Notes: generated by a model from the sequence alone, not told the origin. Counted from the stretch's first letter, positions 1 to 10,920 are shown. The stretch is DNA of 64,000 nt from Durusdinium trenchii (GCA_963970005.1 CAXAMN010005324.1:248001-312000); one strand, 5' to 3'. Numbers and translations: made by a program.

Positions 1-795
1 ACCAAACGTAGTCCGTGGAGGAAAACGGTCGAAAACGGTCTTCCTCTTCACATTCCATGTAATCTTTCTTTGGCCCTGGTTGACCACCGAAAGTGAACAG
101 AATAGACTACCAGGGAGGTCACCAGTGTTTGGAGCTTCGGCCTTTCGACCCACGGCCACTTAAAACCGTAAGGCCTTTAAACAGAAAATGCCTCGTCCAT
201 CGCCAAGCAATGTGCATTCAGCTGCTAGTCAAGTGGAAATACACACTATCAAATTGTAACCAATCAAATGAGAGTATCTAAGAGCTTTTACATTGCCTCA
301 AGCTAGCAGTATCACCAGGGTGGGGGGTATCATCTGTGCTTCTCCCCTACTTGCTGATATTTGGAACGTGCTGGGCCACCAAGTACAGTACAATTGGTAT
401 CCCTGTGACATGCATTCTGCTGGTGATGCAGCCTCTGCCTGTGGCCTAGGCTGCGTGCCTTCAAACCGACCACAGACTCAGGCGACGGTTGGTACAAAGA
501 TGTATAATTCTAGAAATATGTTTCTATATACTATATTTGTATACTTTAGATATCTTTACATGTACTGTATATTCTTGGATGTTATGTACCATTTTACAGT
601 TTCAAAATACTATGGATTCCATGTTTTACTCGTTGCAAAGTGCAAAGATCGCCATGATTCGCCAGTCGCCACAAATGTGACCGGCCATCTCCAACCTGGC
701 GCAGTCCACACAGCTGGAACGAGGGTCGGGTTTAGCGAGATGATCATGGATGAGTCGGCAGCAAAGGTGGCACTCTGTGCAAGCAATAACCTGTA
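1..795. other. No gene seen
   Basis: AT-rich sequence. The longest plus frame (293-811) crosses an Ile/Tyr/Phe-rich low-complexity run near 515-590 and ends in the neighbouring repeat, so it looks like chance. No element ends or splice-bounded exon were found. Confidence 0.55.
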
Positions 796-960
796 CATGG
801 GTGGGACATGATGATCTGCATGGGTACATGACACTGGTCATGGGTGGGACATGCAGGGTCCGTGGCACTCTGTACAAACAAAGATGGTCATGACTATGGG
901 TGGGACATGATGATCTGCATGGACCTACGCAGCAGAAACATGGGTGGCATGGACCCTGCA
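796..960. repeat. Imperfect tandem repeat, core GGTGGGACATG
   Basis: The unit CATGGGTGGGACATG occurs at 796-810 and 839-853. A longer version including ATGATCTGCATGG is at 895-922, and a shortened copy is at 939-952. Spacers vary and share GGCACTCTGTAC. It reads as a decayed minisatellite. Confidence 0.7.
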
Positions 961-1039
961 TCGTAACTAGCACAATGATCTGTGCTGCACCCTGTATAGC
1001 ACGACACATGTGGGGTCCATCCTGTGTGGCACTCGTTTC

Positions 1040-1261
1040 TTAGGGAACTTCCAACCGGTCACACCAATCGTTCTCCCTCCACGGCCCACCCGCCCAGCGG
1101 AGCACCTCGCCGCCTGCCGAGCTCCTCCGGCGGTCTCTCAGCCGCCGCGCCGTGGCCGTCTCAGCTGAGCACGTCCACCGGCTGCGCTTTCTCGGCCGCT
1201 TGCTCCGTGGTCCTGCGAAGGGAATGACGTGAGGCGAGCGAAGCGACCCAGTGGATCCCAA
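1040..1261 (-). other. GC-rich island, possible exon
   Basis: CpG-rich block in AT-rich surroundings. On the minus strand a possible acceptor (CCTTCGCAG) precedes an Arg/Ser-rich open frame of about 60 codons. The composition alone could keep a frame open, so coding status is doubtful and no family was recognised. Confidence 0.2.
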
Positions 1262-1304
1262 GGACGTCTGTGGTGTGGTGAAAAGCAGGACCTGAAAGGT
1301 CCAG

Positions 1305-1409
1305 CCCTAAGAATCATTGGACCCTCCGAACTGGAGGGTCCAATGACCCTGCAGAACGCAGGGGTTGGACCCTCAAGACCTTAACTTTTGAGGGTCCTTG
1401 ATTCTTAGA
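1305..1409. mobile_element. TIR element family B, copy 1
   Basis: Starts CCCTAAGAATC and ends GATTCTTAG, an inverted pair. Inner blocks GGACCCTC and GAGGGTCC also pair, so the whole piece folds back. A second copy with the same ends is at 44231-44326. It is too short to code for anything and is best read as a non-autonomous MITE. No clear target-site duplication was seen. Confidence 0.65.
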
Positions 1410-1437
1410 GAAGTAAAAAAACAAAATAATAGAGATA

Positions 1438-1881
1438 TCAAGAGACTGTCGTTTCTTTCTTGATCTCTTTTAGATGTGTTTTTTTTGGATCAGACTTTGG
1501 CATCCATGTCGTCGTATATACACCTAACGACGTAGATGTGGGAATCTTGTAAATCATATCATGTGGTGGATTGGCTACGTTGAGGGTCTCTTTCTCAGGT
1601 GAATCCACAGAAGCAATGTAGGGTGGTGTGAATTCCGCAGCTTGACACGAGCTACACAGCTTTGAAAGCGCCCAATATTGAACAAACACATCACATGGGA
1701 GCCACATGAGTCGATCCAATCCTCTGTTCCATGGAGGAGACATGTCTTGAGATGTCTTGAGACGAAAATCAACCTCTTTAGGATCTCTGCCACTCTCGAA
1801 AACCCCCAAAAACTGGACCCCGCGCCCGCGGCTCCCCGCGCCGCAGCTCCCCTCCACCGGTCCAAACGGCCGCGGTGTCAT
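1438..1881 (-). CDS. Candidate coding segment, unknown function
   Basis: An open minus-strand frame of 147 codons with mixed, protein-like composition towards its C-terminal end (through VDSPEKETLNVANPP) and a Lys-rich tail. Its first third is GC-rich and Pro/Gly-biased. The opposite strand is also open over 1845-1993 and reads plausibly (GPIGISVEMVTTVTEGVKK), so the strand is uncertain. No domain was recognised. Confidence 0.25.
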   Translation of the reverse strand: MTPRPFGPVEGSCGAGSRGRGVQFLGVFESGRDPKEVDFRLKTSQDMSPPWNRGLDRLMWLPCDVFVQYWALSKLCSSCQAAEFTPPYIASVDSPEKETLNVANPPHDMIYKIPTSTSLGVYTTTWMPKSDPKKTHLKEIKKETTVS

Positions 1882-2153
1882 CGGTCAAATCGCAGGTCTC
1901 GATGGTCCCATCGGGATCTCGGTGGAGATGGTCACCACGGTCACCGAGGGCGTGAAGAAGATCGGTTTGTTCTCACTTGACGATCTGAAATGACTAGCAG
2001 CTTGACCAGCCGTAAATAGCCCATGTCATCGTTAACAGGCCTAACATCTTGCATGCTACATCTTGCAAGATGTGGCCGTGGGTCATGCCACCCGGGACAC
2101 TCTGGGAGGTCCACCTAGCACGGATTTGGGGGGGTTTTGTTCTGTGATAGGAC

Positions 2154-2386
2154 CTGCTCTAGGAATGCTGGGCTGACCATGGTGCCATCTTCTCTATCCA
2201 ATTCGGAAGGCCCAGGTCCAGGGGTTCCCGTGGAGTCGTTGCTTCCCCCAAACCGTCCAAAGCGCATAGCTCCGCAGTGGCTCCGCGTGGCTCCGCGCGG
2301 TGCAAAGGAGGATCTCTTCGGAGTGTGGGCTGCCCCCAAACTTCCCTGGTGCATGGGTTTCTTCAATGGGACGAATCCGCCCAAAC
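2154..2386 (-). CDS. Candidate internal exon, unknown function
   Basis: Minus strand. An acceptor (CACCTGGCAG, AG just above 2386) opens a frame that contains LDREDGTMVSPAFLEQ and ends at GAGCAG|GTCCTATC, a GT donor. The middle is Ser/Arg/Gly-rich and the end is more ordered. No known domain is visible. The plus strand is also partly open here. Confidence 0.35.
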
Positions 2387-2509
2387 CTGCCAGGTGCTGG
2401 GCTGATCTTGGGTTTTTCCTCATCTTCCTCTTCCTGGCCGATTCACACAAACAGCATGAAGATTCACATGAATGATGTTGTGCAGGTCCAATGATGACCA
2501 TCATGTAAT

Positions 2510-4373
2510 TCCATAGGTACGCGGCGTATATACTTCACTTAATTTCACCTTTGTTACAGTCTCTGGTGGTGTTTCGGAACAGGGAACAGGAGCCACTGAG
2601 AAATGTGGCAAAGCGGATGAAAATGGAACTCCAACCCCACCTGAGCAACTTCAAAACACACAAATTACACCTGTTCAAAATTGAAAAGCAAGAGGGAGAA
2701 AGAGTTGCTTGGCACAAAAATAAACACCACTGAATCGAGTGCAATGTGCATTTCCACTGCTCGCTGTACACAGCAATCAATCAGTAATCATTTTGGAGGA
2801 TTGTTGCACTCTGAACAACTCTAGGAACTTTCGTAATTGGCAATTATTTGGTGGGTAAGTGTCTTTGTTAGCCAATGACCAACGTGCACGCAACCTTTGA
2901 ATTCCACTTTGCATGAGTTTAGACAAATCAACGGTGACTTGTCTTTCCGATTCAAGCTGACCCATCATCTGTATTCATCTGTGGCATGCCGACAGAAAGT
3001 ATACAAATGTTGAGATTCGGAATTCAACAAGAGATTGCCCTGAAAATTTGGACATCTCTCTATACTTACTCTGAACCCCCGCAGCCAATGTCGCAAGTTG
3101 CAGGAAGACTTGTGCACAAATGCTCCTTCTTCTCGTACTTCACCACGGAGTCGTCCTGAAGACGAACATGTTCCGAGATCGGAGACAGATCGAGAGAGCC
3201 ATCGACGGTCAGAGGTCAGACATCCGAAATATCGTTTTCTGAGATCGAGATAGCCAAGCTATCGGTCAGACAGCCAACCTGAGTCGCTTGAGCATCTCTG
3301 TGTAGCTTCTCAGAAGCTTCTCAGAAGCACTGGCTGGTTGATAGGTTCCCGACTCCCCGCAGAACCCAAAAATGATTGGCAACCAAGGTTGGCTAGGATT
3401 CTGAAGCATGTGTGACTGGGATTGGATTGACAGTCCTGTTCCTCTTGCACACCAAGACGTTTTCGGTCGACTCCTGCGCGATGTTCAAATGACCAAGGCA
3501 CAGCGGCACAGCGATTAAACTTGCAACTGTCTTTCTGAGTGTAGTTTGCCTTGAAGTAGATGTAATACGACTTCGGAAATAGGAAACCAGAATTATCAAT
3601 TACATCTGATCAGGAACGGTCCATCTATATTCACTCGTAGCTATTTTTCAGGCTCAACATGCCGGGTGAAAACGTTTCCCGACCACAGATGCTTCTTAGA
3701 ACATCAGTCATCAGGCTTCTCTACGTTGGGGAGTGCGGGGAAGCATGGCTGGGCCTGGGCAAACTTGCGAGCACTAAATTAAAGAGATTGGTTCTACTAT
3801 GTTACTATAGCAATTACCCTCCCTGGGACTAACATGGAAGCGGACAGCTCACACTTTGTAGAGGATGATTTCATGGTCTTCCAAGGGGCCACGCCATCCA
3901 CTTTCATGTTAGCTCGAGGGAGGGTAGTTCACATTAGTTCTATTGAAACATGCTTCAACAAACATCATCCGCAGCTTTCAGTCCGAGTTATTCTTGTGGT
4001 TTGAGATGTTCTGAAGTTCTGGCAAACCCATGCGCTTCAAGACGCTCGAATACATTGGACTCCACAGTGTAACAGGGACACCATTCATTGTGCATCTGTT
4101 TTAGCTGTCACCCCGAACATTTATGTAATAAATTTAAGGGAGAACAACGTGTGACTCACTCCTAGGAAACTGGTACCGGTGGGAGTTTCAAACCATGAAT
4201 TGCAAGTTGAATCATTTTAAGCGGCCGAGAAAGGGATGCATCAAATTGAACGAGCGACAAATAAAACCTCAAATAATTAATGAGACAAAGAAAGAACCTT
4301 TCAAAGCCTCTCCCACAACATGTGATCCACATTCTGATCGCGAATCCACCAGGTAAGGTGGCCCTATCCAAAG
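2510..4373. other. No convincing gene
   Basis: Short interrupted frames on both strands. Local features are a tandem duplication of AGCTTCTCAG near 3307-3328 and several ATCGGAGA/ATCGAGA-type words at 3175-3275. Nothing resembles an RNA gene or transposon end. Confidence 0.5.
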
Positions 4374-4556
4374 ATGCCCTTGGCCCTTGGCGATCTACAA
4401 CATGTCCTTCAGAAGCACCACGCCAATTCCGACTACCCATCGACCCATCACACCACACAGCGAGCACGCATGCAGGACGACCCTGGAACACGAATCACTT
4501 GTCTTCCGTACCGTCGATTCCGTCCTAAGAGCATCAAGGTGTGCAATTCCCTGTAG
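4374..4556 (+). CDS. Candidate coding segment, unknown function
   Basis: A frame reading ALGDLQHVLQKHHANSDYP and then a basic Thr/Arg-rich tail, closed by a stop at 4556. Composition is protein-like, but other frames overlap and no strong splice site fixes the start. Confidence 0.22.
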   Translation: MPLALGDLQHVLQKHHANSDYPSTHHTTQRARMQDDPGTRITCLPYRRFRPKSIKVCNSL

Positions 4557-4919
4557 CGTAGCTCCAAGGTCCTGGCGAGACTTGACCGTTCCGCGCCCAA
4601 ACCGACTCCGCCCGGAGTCGGCGCCGACTCCGCCGTTTCGCCGCAGCGTTTGCCGGTTGACTCGTTGGACTGGCCAAGAACGAAGGAAAAGCAAAGAAAA
4701 CCAACCAAGCTCGAGTGGTTCCATGTGGTTTGGATAGAGTTCCTTTTTTTGGGGAAGTTTCTGATTGGTTGGTGGTGACGTGTGTTGTTTGTTCGCTGCT
4801 CCTAAACACAACATCTTGACCTAGAGAAGGTCTGACCGCCCGATTTTACAAGGCCCATCCATCGATCAACACCCGGGCCCACTCCCGCGAACAAAGTCTA
4901 CTCCCTTCTTGAAAAAAAT

Positions 4920-4972
4920 AACTTCCAACAAGCAAGGGGTTGCAAAGAACTTCCAACAAGCAAGGGGGTGCA
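4920..4972. repeat. Tandem duplication, ~27-bp unit
   Basis: AACTTCCAACAAGCAAGGGG occurs twice in tandem, starting at about 4920 and 4948, with one-base differences after it. It looks like a recent local duplication. Confidence 0.75.
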
Positions 4973-5585
4973 GTTCGCGTTACAAGGACACCGACTCAAA
5001 AGCTGGACCTTTTCTTCCACGCTTTTCAGGAAGCCGAGCAGAGGTATGGCCGGAAAGTCTTGCATGGCACAAAGCCATTGAGTAGCTATAGCCAAAGAGA
5101 TGGAACTTCACAGCATCCACCAAGGCAACTTGATAAACGGTTGCTGGCGGATGCTGGTGGATTAGTTGGTTTGCAAACTACTGTTGAAGGAAAATAGGTA
5201 CTCCCGGATGAGCAAAGGGCATCAGGGGATGAGCCTTACAACTACTACCTCTGCTACTGATGTGGATGATGCAGAATTGTTGGACACAGTGACCCGTTGT
5301 AAGACCTGTTGGTTTACAATTTGACAGCCCAGCTTACGCGTTCAATATCATGTGAATCATATTATCATATTGAATCATGTCTGTTGGCTTTGTTGGCTTG
5401 GATGATTTCATCATGCTGGGCACGATGGGCACCTTCCTTCCGTACAGGTGAGCGTGACCCATGACAGGGTTCCTGTGAAGTAGCAGTTTTGAGCATAGTC
5501 CATGCCCAGGGTAGTGAAGATGATCCTCGAATGATCCCAGTATGGCTAAACAAATCCAAACGTATACTCAAACACGCTCAGCAAA

Positions 5586-5600
5586 TATATATATATATAT
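5586..5600. repeat. (TA)n microsatellite
   Basis: Uninterrupted TA dinucleotides. Similar TA runs occur at 8669-8681, 52272-52287, 52881-52896, 53756-53771 and 62270-62299. Confidence 0.9.
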
Positions 5601-5923
5601 TGCTTCATGTATTGAATCACATCTGTCATTTTGCCATCTATGTCTTTCTATAGGTGGCTTCTCGGCTAAGAAAGACCAAAAAATCAGATATCTCACGTTG
5701 GCTAAGATGGAGAGAGTCAACATGACTTCGATCCCAAGTTCTCACTTACATGCGGCCGCACCACCATGGTCTCGGCGACTTCGTCCGGGTGCTCCATCCT
5801 TTGGACCGAAAGACCGTGCTGGTGAACCATCGACTTGAGAGGCATCGACCGGTTTCTTGCCGGATACACTCCAGATTCGAAATGTATTAAATATATCATT
5901 TCTCTCTCTAATATATAGTAAAT

Positions 5924-5949
5924 CTATCTACCTATCTATCTATCTATCT
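5924..5949. repeat. (TATC)n microsatellite
   Basis: About six tetranucleotide units with one TACC interruption, followed by a T-rich run. Confidence 0.85.
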
Positions 5950-6308
5950 TTTTTCTTTCTTGAAAAAAGCACATTTTTTCCACGAGCTGCAGTTGAGACC
6001 ACAAAGATTTCGTGCAAATATGTGCTGACATTTGGGTGCAGCATCTCGTTGGATATGTGCAAACTTATGCTCTTGCTCTCAGAATGGCCTGAAACAGTTG
6101 AAAATATTTGTTTTTGGGGTTGAGAGGTTTCCTCAAAAGTATAGATCATCTGACAAAGAACATCTTGGACATCACAGTAGTAGGAAATTATGTTTTTGTT
6201 AACCACTCTTTGACAGTTGACATAGTTTGTTCAAAATCGTCCTGCAATGATGAATGAAGGGCGATGAAGAGTTAAAACCAGCTTGATAAGCACTGAAATT
6301 TTCTTCAG

Positions 6309-6498
6309 ATTTCAAGAGGCTCCAGCTTGGACTTTTGGCATTTCAGACCCCGCATTCGGAGTCCTAGCGACCCAGAGACTCCATGAATTCCACGGAAAAT
6401 CGATGGAAAAGAGGGTGGGGAGGCTGCGGACAATGCTACGTAATGCTACGCATGAGCTGCTGCCAGTGTTGTCTGGTTTGCCACACATGACGACATGA
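6309..6498 (+). CDS. Candidate terminal exon, unknown function
   Basis: A T-rich acceptor (TTTTCTTCAG) precedes a frame that reads EAPAWTFGISDPAFGVLATQ, then a basic stretch with KSMEKRVGRLRTMLRNATH, and stops at 6496-6498. The amphipathic, well-mixed composition looks genuine. If the acceptor is right this is the last coding exon of a plus-strand gene. Upstream exons were not found and no family was recognised. Confidence 0.42.
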
Positions 6499-6790
6499 AC
6501 CGAGAACCCTTCCAAAAAACTCCACCCGTCCTTCAAACATGCTGTTCATTGCTGCTCACCCATCATTGTTTGGGGACCCTCTTGGGAGCCTGGGCTTGGT
6601 TTTGATTCTGGAACGTTCAACCACCATAAAGAACTTTGTTATTTCCCACCATGAATCAAAATGGGGAAATCCTATGACCTACATCAGTATACGGTCACTA
6701 GGAGTCCCAAACGTGGATGGGCTATAGACCATGACTAAAAAGATGAAAGCACAACTCGAAAACACACTGCATCGCACAAATGTGAAGAAA

Positions 6791-7190
6791 TCAAAGCACG
6801 TAACATTCTTCGCCAAGTTCTGGCCAAGCTTTTTTGCACGAATCATGTCTGCCCGGCCCCACACTCCAAGCTAAACGCAGTCGACAGTGCCCGAGAATGG
6901 TGCCCATTTGGGCCCTCAGGGGCTCGACCAAAGTTCCTGCCACGCGAAAACCACTGAAAGCCTCCAAAAACATCGACAGAAAACAGCGAATTAAATTGTC
7001 AACAGTATCCAACTCTTCCTGTAATAATTCTCACGACGACAACAACAAGGCACAACAAAAACTGCAGCCCCGTTTTAACATATCTTCTTCCTTTGTTTGT
7101 CTCTACCAGGGGGTGGAACCAAATCTGCAGCTCCAACGTTGTTTTTTGACCCCCCGAAACAGCCAGCCAACAAGTACTTTTTACCAGTAG
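6791..7190. other. Coding-like block, strand unresolved
   Basis: Both strands are open. The minus frame (6791-7012) reads TLVEPLRAQMGTILGHCRLR after a CGTGGCAG acceptor-like site. The plus frame (6834-7190) is basic and Asn/Ser-rich. One is probably a shadow of the other; the minus frame looks slightly more protein-like. Confidence 0.25.
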
Positions 7191-7212
7191 TGGTCGTGGT
7201 TGTAGTACTAGT

Positions 7213-7272
7213 GGTAGCAGTAGCAGTAGCAGTAGCAGTAGCAGTAGTAGTAGTAGTAGTAGTAGTAGTAGT
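7213..7272. repeat. (AGC/AGT)n trinucleotide array
   Basis: Interrupted GTA-GCA units turn into pure AGT units. The array reads as poly-Val on one strand and poly-Leu on the other, giving false hydrophobic frames. No flanking coding signal makes it a real protein repeat. Confidence 0.9.
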
Positions 7273-7649
7273 CCGCTTCTCATGACATACCCAGGTAACA
7301 ACTCTTTACCCTTCTCATTACTGCTGAGCATGCCTTGTGGACAAATCTGTTATCTTTTGTTAGATTCTTAGCACAAGAGCTTGCTTAGGGTTGGTTGCAG
7401 GTATGCTTTCACTGTCGGACTTAATGTAACTGGTTAAAAACTTATACTTAGAATCTCTACCACAACTACGGCAAGTCCAGCTACTTAGCAAACTAACATT
7501 TCTTCCAACGTTCAACCCTATCTCCAACAGTGTCCCTTTGAAATCCCTGACTTGCAACATGTGACAACTATGTCGGGCGGCTGTTTTTTGTCTCCCAACA
7601 ACTAAACAACAAGAACAAAGAACAGCAACAACAAACACGTCTCCACAAA

Positions 7650-7976
7650 TCACAGGCGTTCAAGGTCCATACATGCTCGGGTCGACCTCCCCGTCGACCT
7701 GTCGCGCGACCGTCGCTGTGCACCGTCCGCCTCTCTTAGTAGCTCCCGGAAACGGCATCGAGACCTGGGGGGACCGAACGCATTGCGTCGTTCATCAACG
7801 GGATCAACTGGGGTAGAATCATCAGAAAAGGCCACGTCCAAAAGGGAACGTCCGAAGGCACACGTTCGCGTGCGAAAGGCCACGTTCGAACTCAGCGTCC
7901 GCGAGATGCTGAAGGACGGTTCGAGTCCGAGATGGGGCACTCTGCAGTAAGGAGAGTGGCCCCATAACTCATGCAT
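7650..7976 (-). other. GC-rich open block, possibly coding
   Basis: Minus strand, just after a CCTTACTGCAG acceptor-like site. Two frames stay open, one Ser/Arg-rich with VDPVDERRNAFGPP and one reading LADAEFERGLSHANVCLRTF before a stop. Coding is possible but the frame cannot be decided. Confidence 0.22.
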
Positions 7977-8276
7977 GTTGCAAAGATAATCTTGGAACCC
8001 AACGTTTGCAATTCAAACTGACAAGCTATGATCAACTAATCGGTTGAAACTGACAAGAACTGCCATCGGCACTCGGTCCAATTGGTTGGACGATGGTCCT
8101 CCCGGTGGTGCAGCTCCCGCCTCCGCGTCTCCCCACCACTCGAGCCATAGAAGCACCACCGACTGAACTCTGCAAAGAGTGAGAGATCGATTTAGCAATC
8201 TCTGTTGATTGGAACATCTACTGACTGGTGCGACTCAGACTGAAAAGGGTGGGAAGTTTTGCCCCCAATATAGACC

Positions 8277-8330
8277 CTCCTGGCACCCACATAACAGTGT
8301 CTCCCATCACCTTCTCAGAGTGTATGAGGA
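8277..8330. repeat. Dispersed repeat family F, copy 1
   Basis: Contains CCTGGCACCCACATAACAGT followed by GTCTCCC, CACCTTCTCAGAG and CCTAGG. A diverged copy at 54050-54115 keeps the same order of words, and 10865-10890 shares the CCCTCCTGGCACCCACC part. Confidence 0.5.
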
Positions 8331-8394
8331 TCCTAGGGAGAGATTCCTGTTTCAATATCCAGCCACCTTCATTCTCTATACTTTCGTCACACGA

Positions 8395-8417
8395 GTCAGT
8401 CAGTCAGTCAGTCAGTC
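8395..8417. repeat. (CAGT)n microsatellite
   Basis: About five and a half perfect CAGT units. Confidence 0.9.
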
Positions 8418-8708
8418 GAACCTGCAACTGGCTCATCTCCAACTGGTTCCCAGTCCGGGCGACCGGGCATCGCTCAAATTGCCAAGGCTCCTTGAAGGGA
8501 TGAAACCTCGGTGTGACCGCCCAAGATTTCACGCGGCTCCGAAGAAACATATGGAATCGATTGGAATCGTATGGTCAACATGAACTGCTGTGCCACATGG
8601 AGCTGGAATGAGAAGAAACATGACGGTGCTGATGAACATGGTGGTGATAGAGACACATGATGAACATACATATATATATATAGTTAGTTATGATTCTAAT
8701 AGTTCACC

Positions 8709-8891
8709 GTGATAAAGGTGGCGGTGGTAGACCGTGATGATGCTGATATGCCACTCGACTCACTCTTCGAAGGTTTGGTCATGCTGCATGCTCCGGTGAA
8801 CCTGTTCTATCTTGAAAAATGTGCTACCCATGTCTGGCCCGCCTGGCAATGCCCCTTGAAGACGGTTGACTTCTCCACACGTCATATATAA
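8709..8891 (+). CDS. Candidate coding segment, unknown function
   Basis: The frame reads VAVVDRDDADMPLDSLFEG and then a mixed hydrophobic stretch with LFYLEKCATHVWPAW, stopping at 8891. Acidic, ordered composition suggests a real exon. The first codon used (GTG/ATA region) is not a firm start, so an exon boundary probably lies upstream. It may belong with the plus-strand segments at 9118-9384 and 9779-9883. Confidence 0.38.
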   Translation: MIKVAVVDRDDADMPLDSLFEGLVMLHAPVNLFYLEKCATHVWPAWQCPLKTVDFSTRHI

Positions 8892-9117
8892 ACCACCTGT
8901 TGTGTGGTGGCTTTGGGCTGCCTTAGGTTCTAATTAGTCCATTTCAAGGGGGTTATTAATCATAGGTGGACATTAACAAAAGACAATGCATTTGGGGAAA
9001 AGCTCGAACAAAGCACAATCATACACTGCTCAGTCGAATTGATGAACCCATCTGAGCCAAGCTATCAGCCAACCCTTGTCACACGGGTCAAGTCAAGTCA
9101 CAAATTAGGTTCAAAGT

Positions 9118-9384
9118 TTGAATGGTGCGACTCCCAAAAGAATGCGGGAGTGGATCCAAAGGTATCTATTGCGGTCAGTCACTCCTTCATTTCCTACCCC
9201 AAAACATCCATTAAATGAAATGCCTACTACATTGACCTCGTTTCAATCACTCACATTCTTCGGAACATATGCCAGTCCACCTTCGACGTCCGTCGAGAGC
9301 GTGGGAGGTGGAGCGATGTTGTCAGGTTTTGGCGCTGGTTTTAAGGCAAAAACTGTTTGTCCAACAGCATATTTCATATTTTAG
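9118..9384 (+). CDS. Candidate coding segment, unknown function
   Basis: The frame begins LNGATPKRMREWIQRYLLRS and ends in a Ser/Gly/Phe-rich tail with ESVGGGAMLSGFGAGF. The N-terminal part is amphipathic and basic. The first codon is TTG, so this is probably part of an exon rather than a complete gene. No family was recognised. Confidence 0.35.
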   Translation: MNGATPKRMREWIQRYLLRSVTPSFPTPKHPLNEMPTTLTSFQSLTFFGTYASPPSTSVESVGGGAMLSGFGAGFKAKTVCPTAYFIF

Positions 9385-9778
9385 CTAGTTTGTTTGGGAG
9401 AGGGGCCTCAAGCTTGAGCTTGGGATGTGTCTCCAGGTCCAGGGGTGGTTCCAATGGTTCCAGGTCCAGGGGTCTTTGAATTTACTTCTTGTCATATCTT
9501 TGCTAAGAAGAGGCGCCACGGCCTGACCTCCCGGTTCATGCCAAGATGCGCCACGACCTCTGGATTGCTGCAAGACCTCCCAGGCATCCACACCGGGGCA
9601 GCACGAGCATGATTGAATGGACCAAAGGTTCATCAAATGACCCCGAACACTCCCAAGGATCACTGGTGGGTGACCGGGTCAGTTTCAACTCAAAAACACC
9701 ATAATATGAGTCAGTGGGTTCAATCACTCCAAGTTAAAGGTTGAACATATAAACACCGGGTCCATCTGCAGTTTGCAG

Positions 9779-9883
9779 AAAACAGAAACGACGAACTCGA
9801 CGAACGACTCTGCGGCCGCTTCTGCGAAGCAACGACTCTGCCACGCGATGGGTAGACCCCGTCAGAACACAAAAATAGAGCAA
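9779..9883 (+). CDS. Candidate internal exon, 35 codons, phase 0-0
   Basis: Acceptor CAGTTTGCAG ends at 9778 and donor GTACGT begins at 9884, a near-consensus site. Between them are exactly 35 codons starting KTETTNSTNDSAAASAKQRL, basic towards the end. Both splice sites lie between codons, so the exon could be skipped without a frame change. It is too short for domain assignment. Confidence 0.42.
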
Positions 9884-10330
9884 GTACGTCAGAATGCCAA
9901 CAGAATCAGACCTATGTCCAACTCTGACAATCATCTAGTTAATGAAATCACCTCGGGTAAAACATGAATGGAAACAGCATTCAAAGCGTGGGTGCAAGTA
10001 CGTGCCTTGCTCAACAACACCCATTCTTGTAGGATCATCCAATCCAACTACGGTATTTGTAGCAGGGCACTTTCATGCAGTCCATTCAAACCAAGAAGCG
10101 TTCCAACATGTTAAAACAATTTTGTTGTTTCTTGTATTTCAACTGAACTGACTCCGTATAGCTAATTTGGCCATCTACCCGTACAGCCGCATAGCCTGTC
10201 CAACGTCTTTCGCCTCCAAACCATAGTGACTCCAGAGCCGGAGATGTCTGGAAAATAATTAAGCGGTTTACCTTCTGTTTGGTGTTCAATGTTGCTTTGA
10301 AGATATTTTGAGTGGCCCTACATTCCCCCC

Positions 10331-10452
10331 TCAGGTGTTTGCCGAGTGTTGCAGGTGATCTTTTGAAGAAACCCACCGCAAAAACTCCGCGCACTCCAGC
10401 GGACCATATTTACCAAACACTCCACTCCACGGTTGAAACGTGGTGATGGCCA
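10331..10452 (-). CDS. Candidate exon downstream of a family A element
   Basis: The minus-strand frame reads MAITTFQPWSGVFGKYGPLE and then CAEFLRWVSSKDH before stopping. It lies immediately after the family A element at 10453-10540 and may be spliced to the segment at 10543-10607. Function unknown. Confidence 0.35.
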
Positions 10453-10540
10453 TACCCAAACATTCCATCGGACTGCCATATTTGCCGCCCCATTGACCCT
10501 GAAACCCCCTCAATGTATATGCCGGCCATGCCATATATAC
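10453..10540 (-). mobile_element. TIR element family A, copy 1
   Basis: Contains CCCAAACATTCCAT at one end, the central block CATTGACC...CCTCAATGTATATGCC seen in inverse orientation in other copies, and GCCATATATAC at the other end. On the minus strand its first bases supply a possible GT donor right after coding-like sequence (10543-10607), with another coding-like segment after it. That is the position an intron would occupy. Confidence 0.6.
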
Positions 10541-10542
10541 AC

Positions 10543-10607
10543 TTTTCACAGTTCACATGAAGTCTCTGGGCACAATCTTCGTCGCTGCGAGTCGTTTGGT
10601 GCACCAA
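10543..10607 (-). CDS. Candidate exon upstream of a family A element
   Basis: The minus-strand frame reads VHQTTRSDEDCAQRLHVNCEK and then meets GTGTATATATGG, the start of the family A element and a possible GT donor. Short but protein-like. Function unknown. Confidence 0.35.
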
Positions 10608-10864
10608 GTTGGCTGTTCCACATCACTCCGCCCCGGGCGTCTTCGATTTGCATGACGTCGGTCCGTTTGGTTTTTTGCCGCGACCATAGACCGGACAACT
10701 AGGATCCACCGAAATCGAAGCCTATATCGAACGGATCTCTTGTTGCAGGTGACCTACTGAATGAGGCCTCCTTCAGTGATGTGGAAGCAAATCGATTTGG
10801 AAAAAACACAACATCTATACTTAAACTCCCTACACCTCCAAGTACCTCCAAACCAAGGTGTTTG

Positions 10865-10920
10865 GACCCTCCTGGCACCCACCCACCCCAACCACCGTAC
10901 CTCAGGTTCGGTACGACTGG
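10865..10920 (+). repeat. Family F fragment with half-palindrome
   Basis: CCCTCCTGGCACCCACC links to 8273. GGTTCGGTACGACTGG at 10905-10920 is identical to one arm of the 32-bp palindrome at 54019-54050. A coding-like plus frame with PPIGDVRLAMVFLQEGLHHH follows, and CCGTACCTCAG just before 10905 could be a splice acceptor. Confidence 0.45.

Larger units (their letters stand above)
4973..6300. other. No gene; simple repeats
   Basis: Frames are short. The stretch holds a TA run (5586-5600) and a TATC run (about 5924-5949). No element ends or exon were accepted. Confidence 0.5.

Noticed and set aside
6999..7331. Poly-Leu (-) and poly-Val (+) frames suggesting a membrane protein
   Set aside because: They come from the AGC/AGT trinucleotide array.
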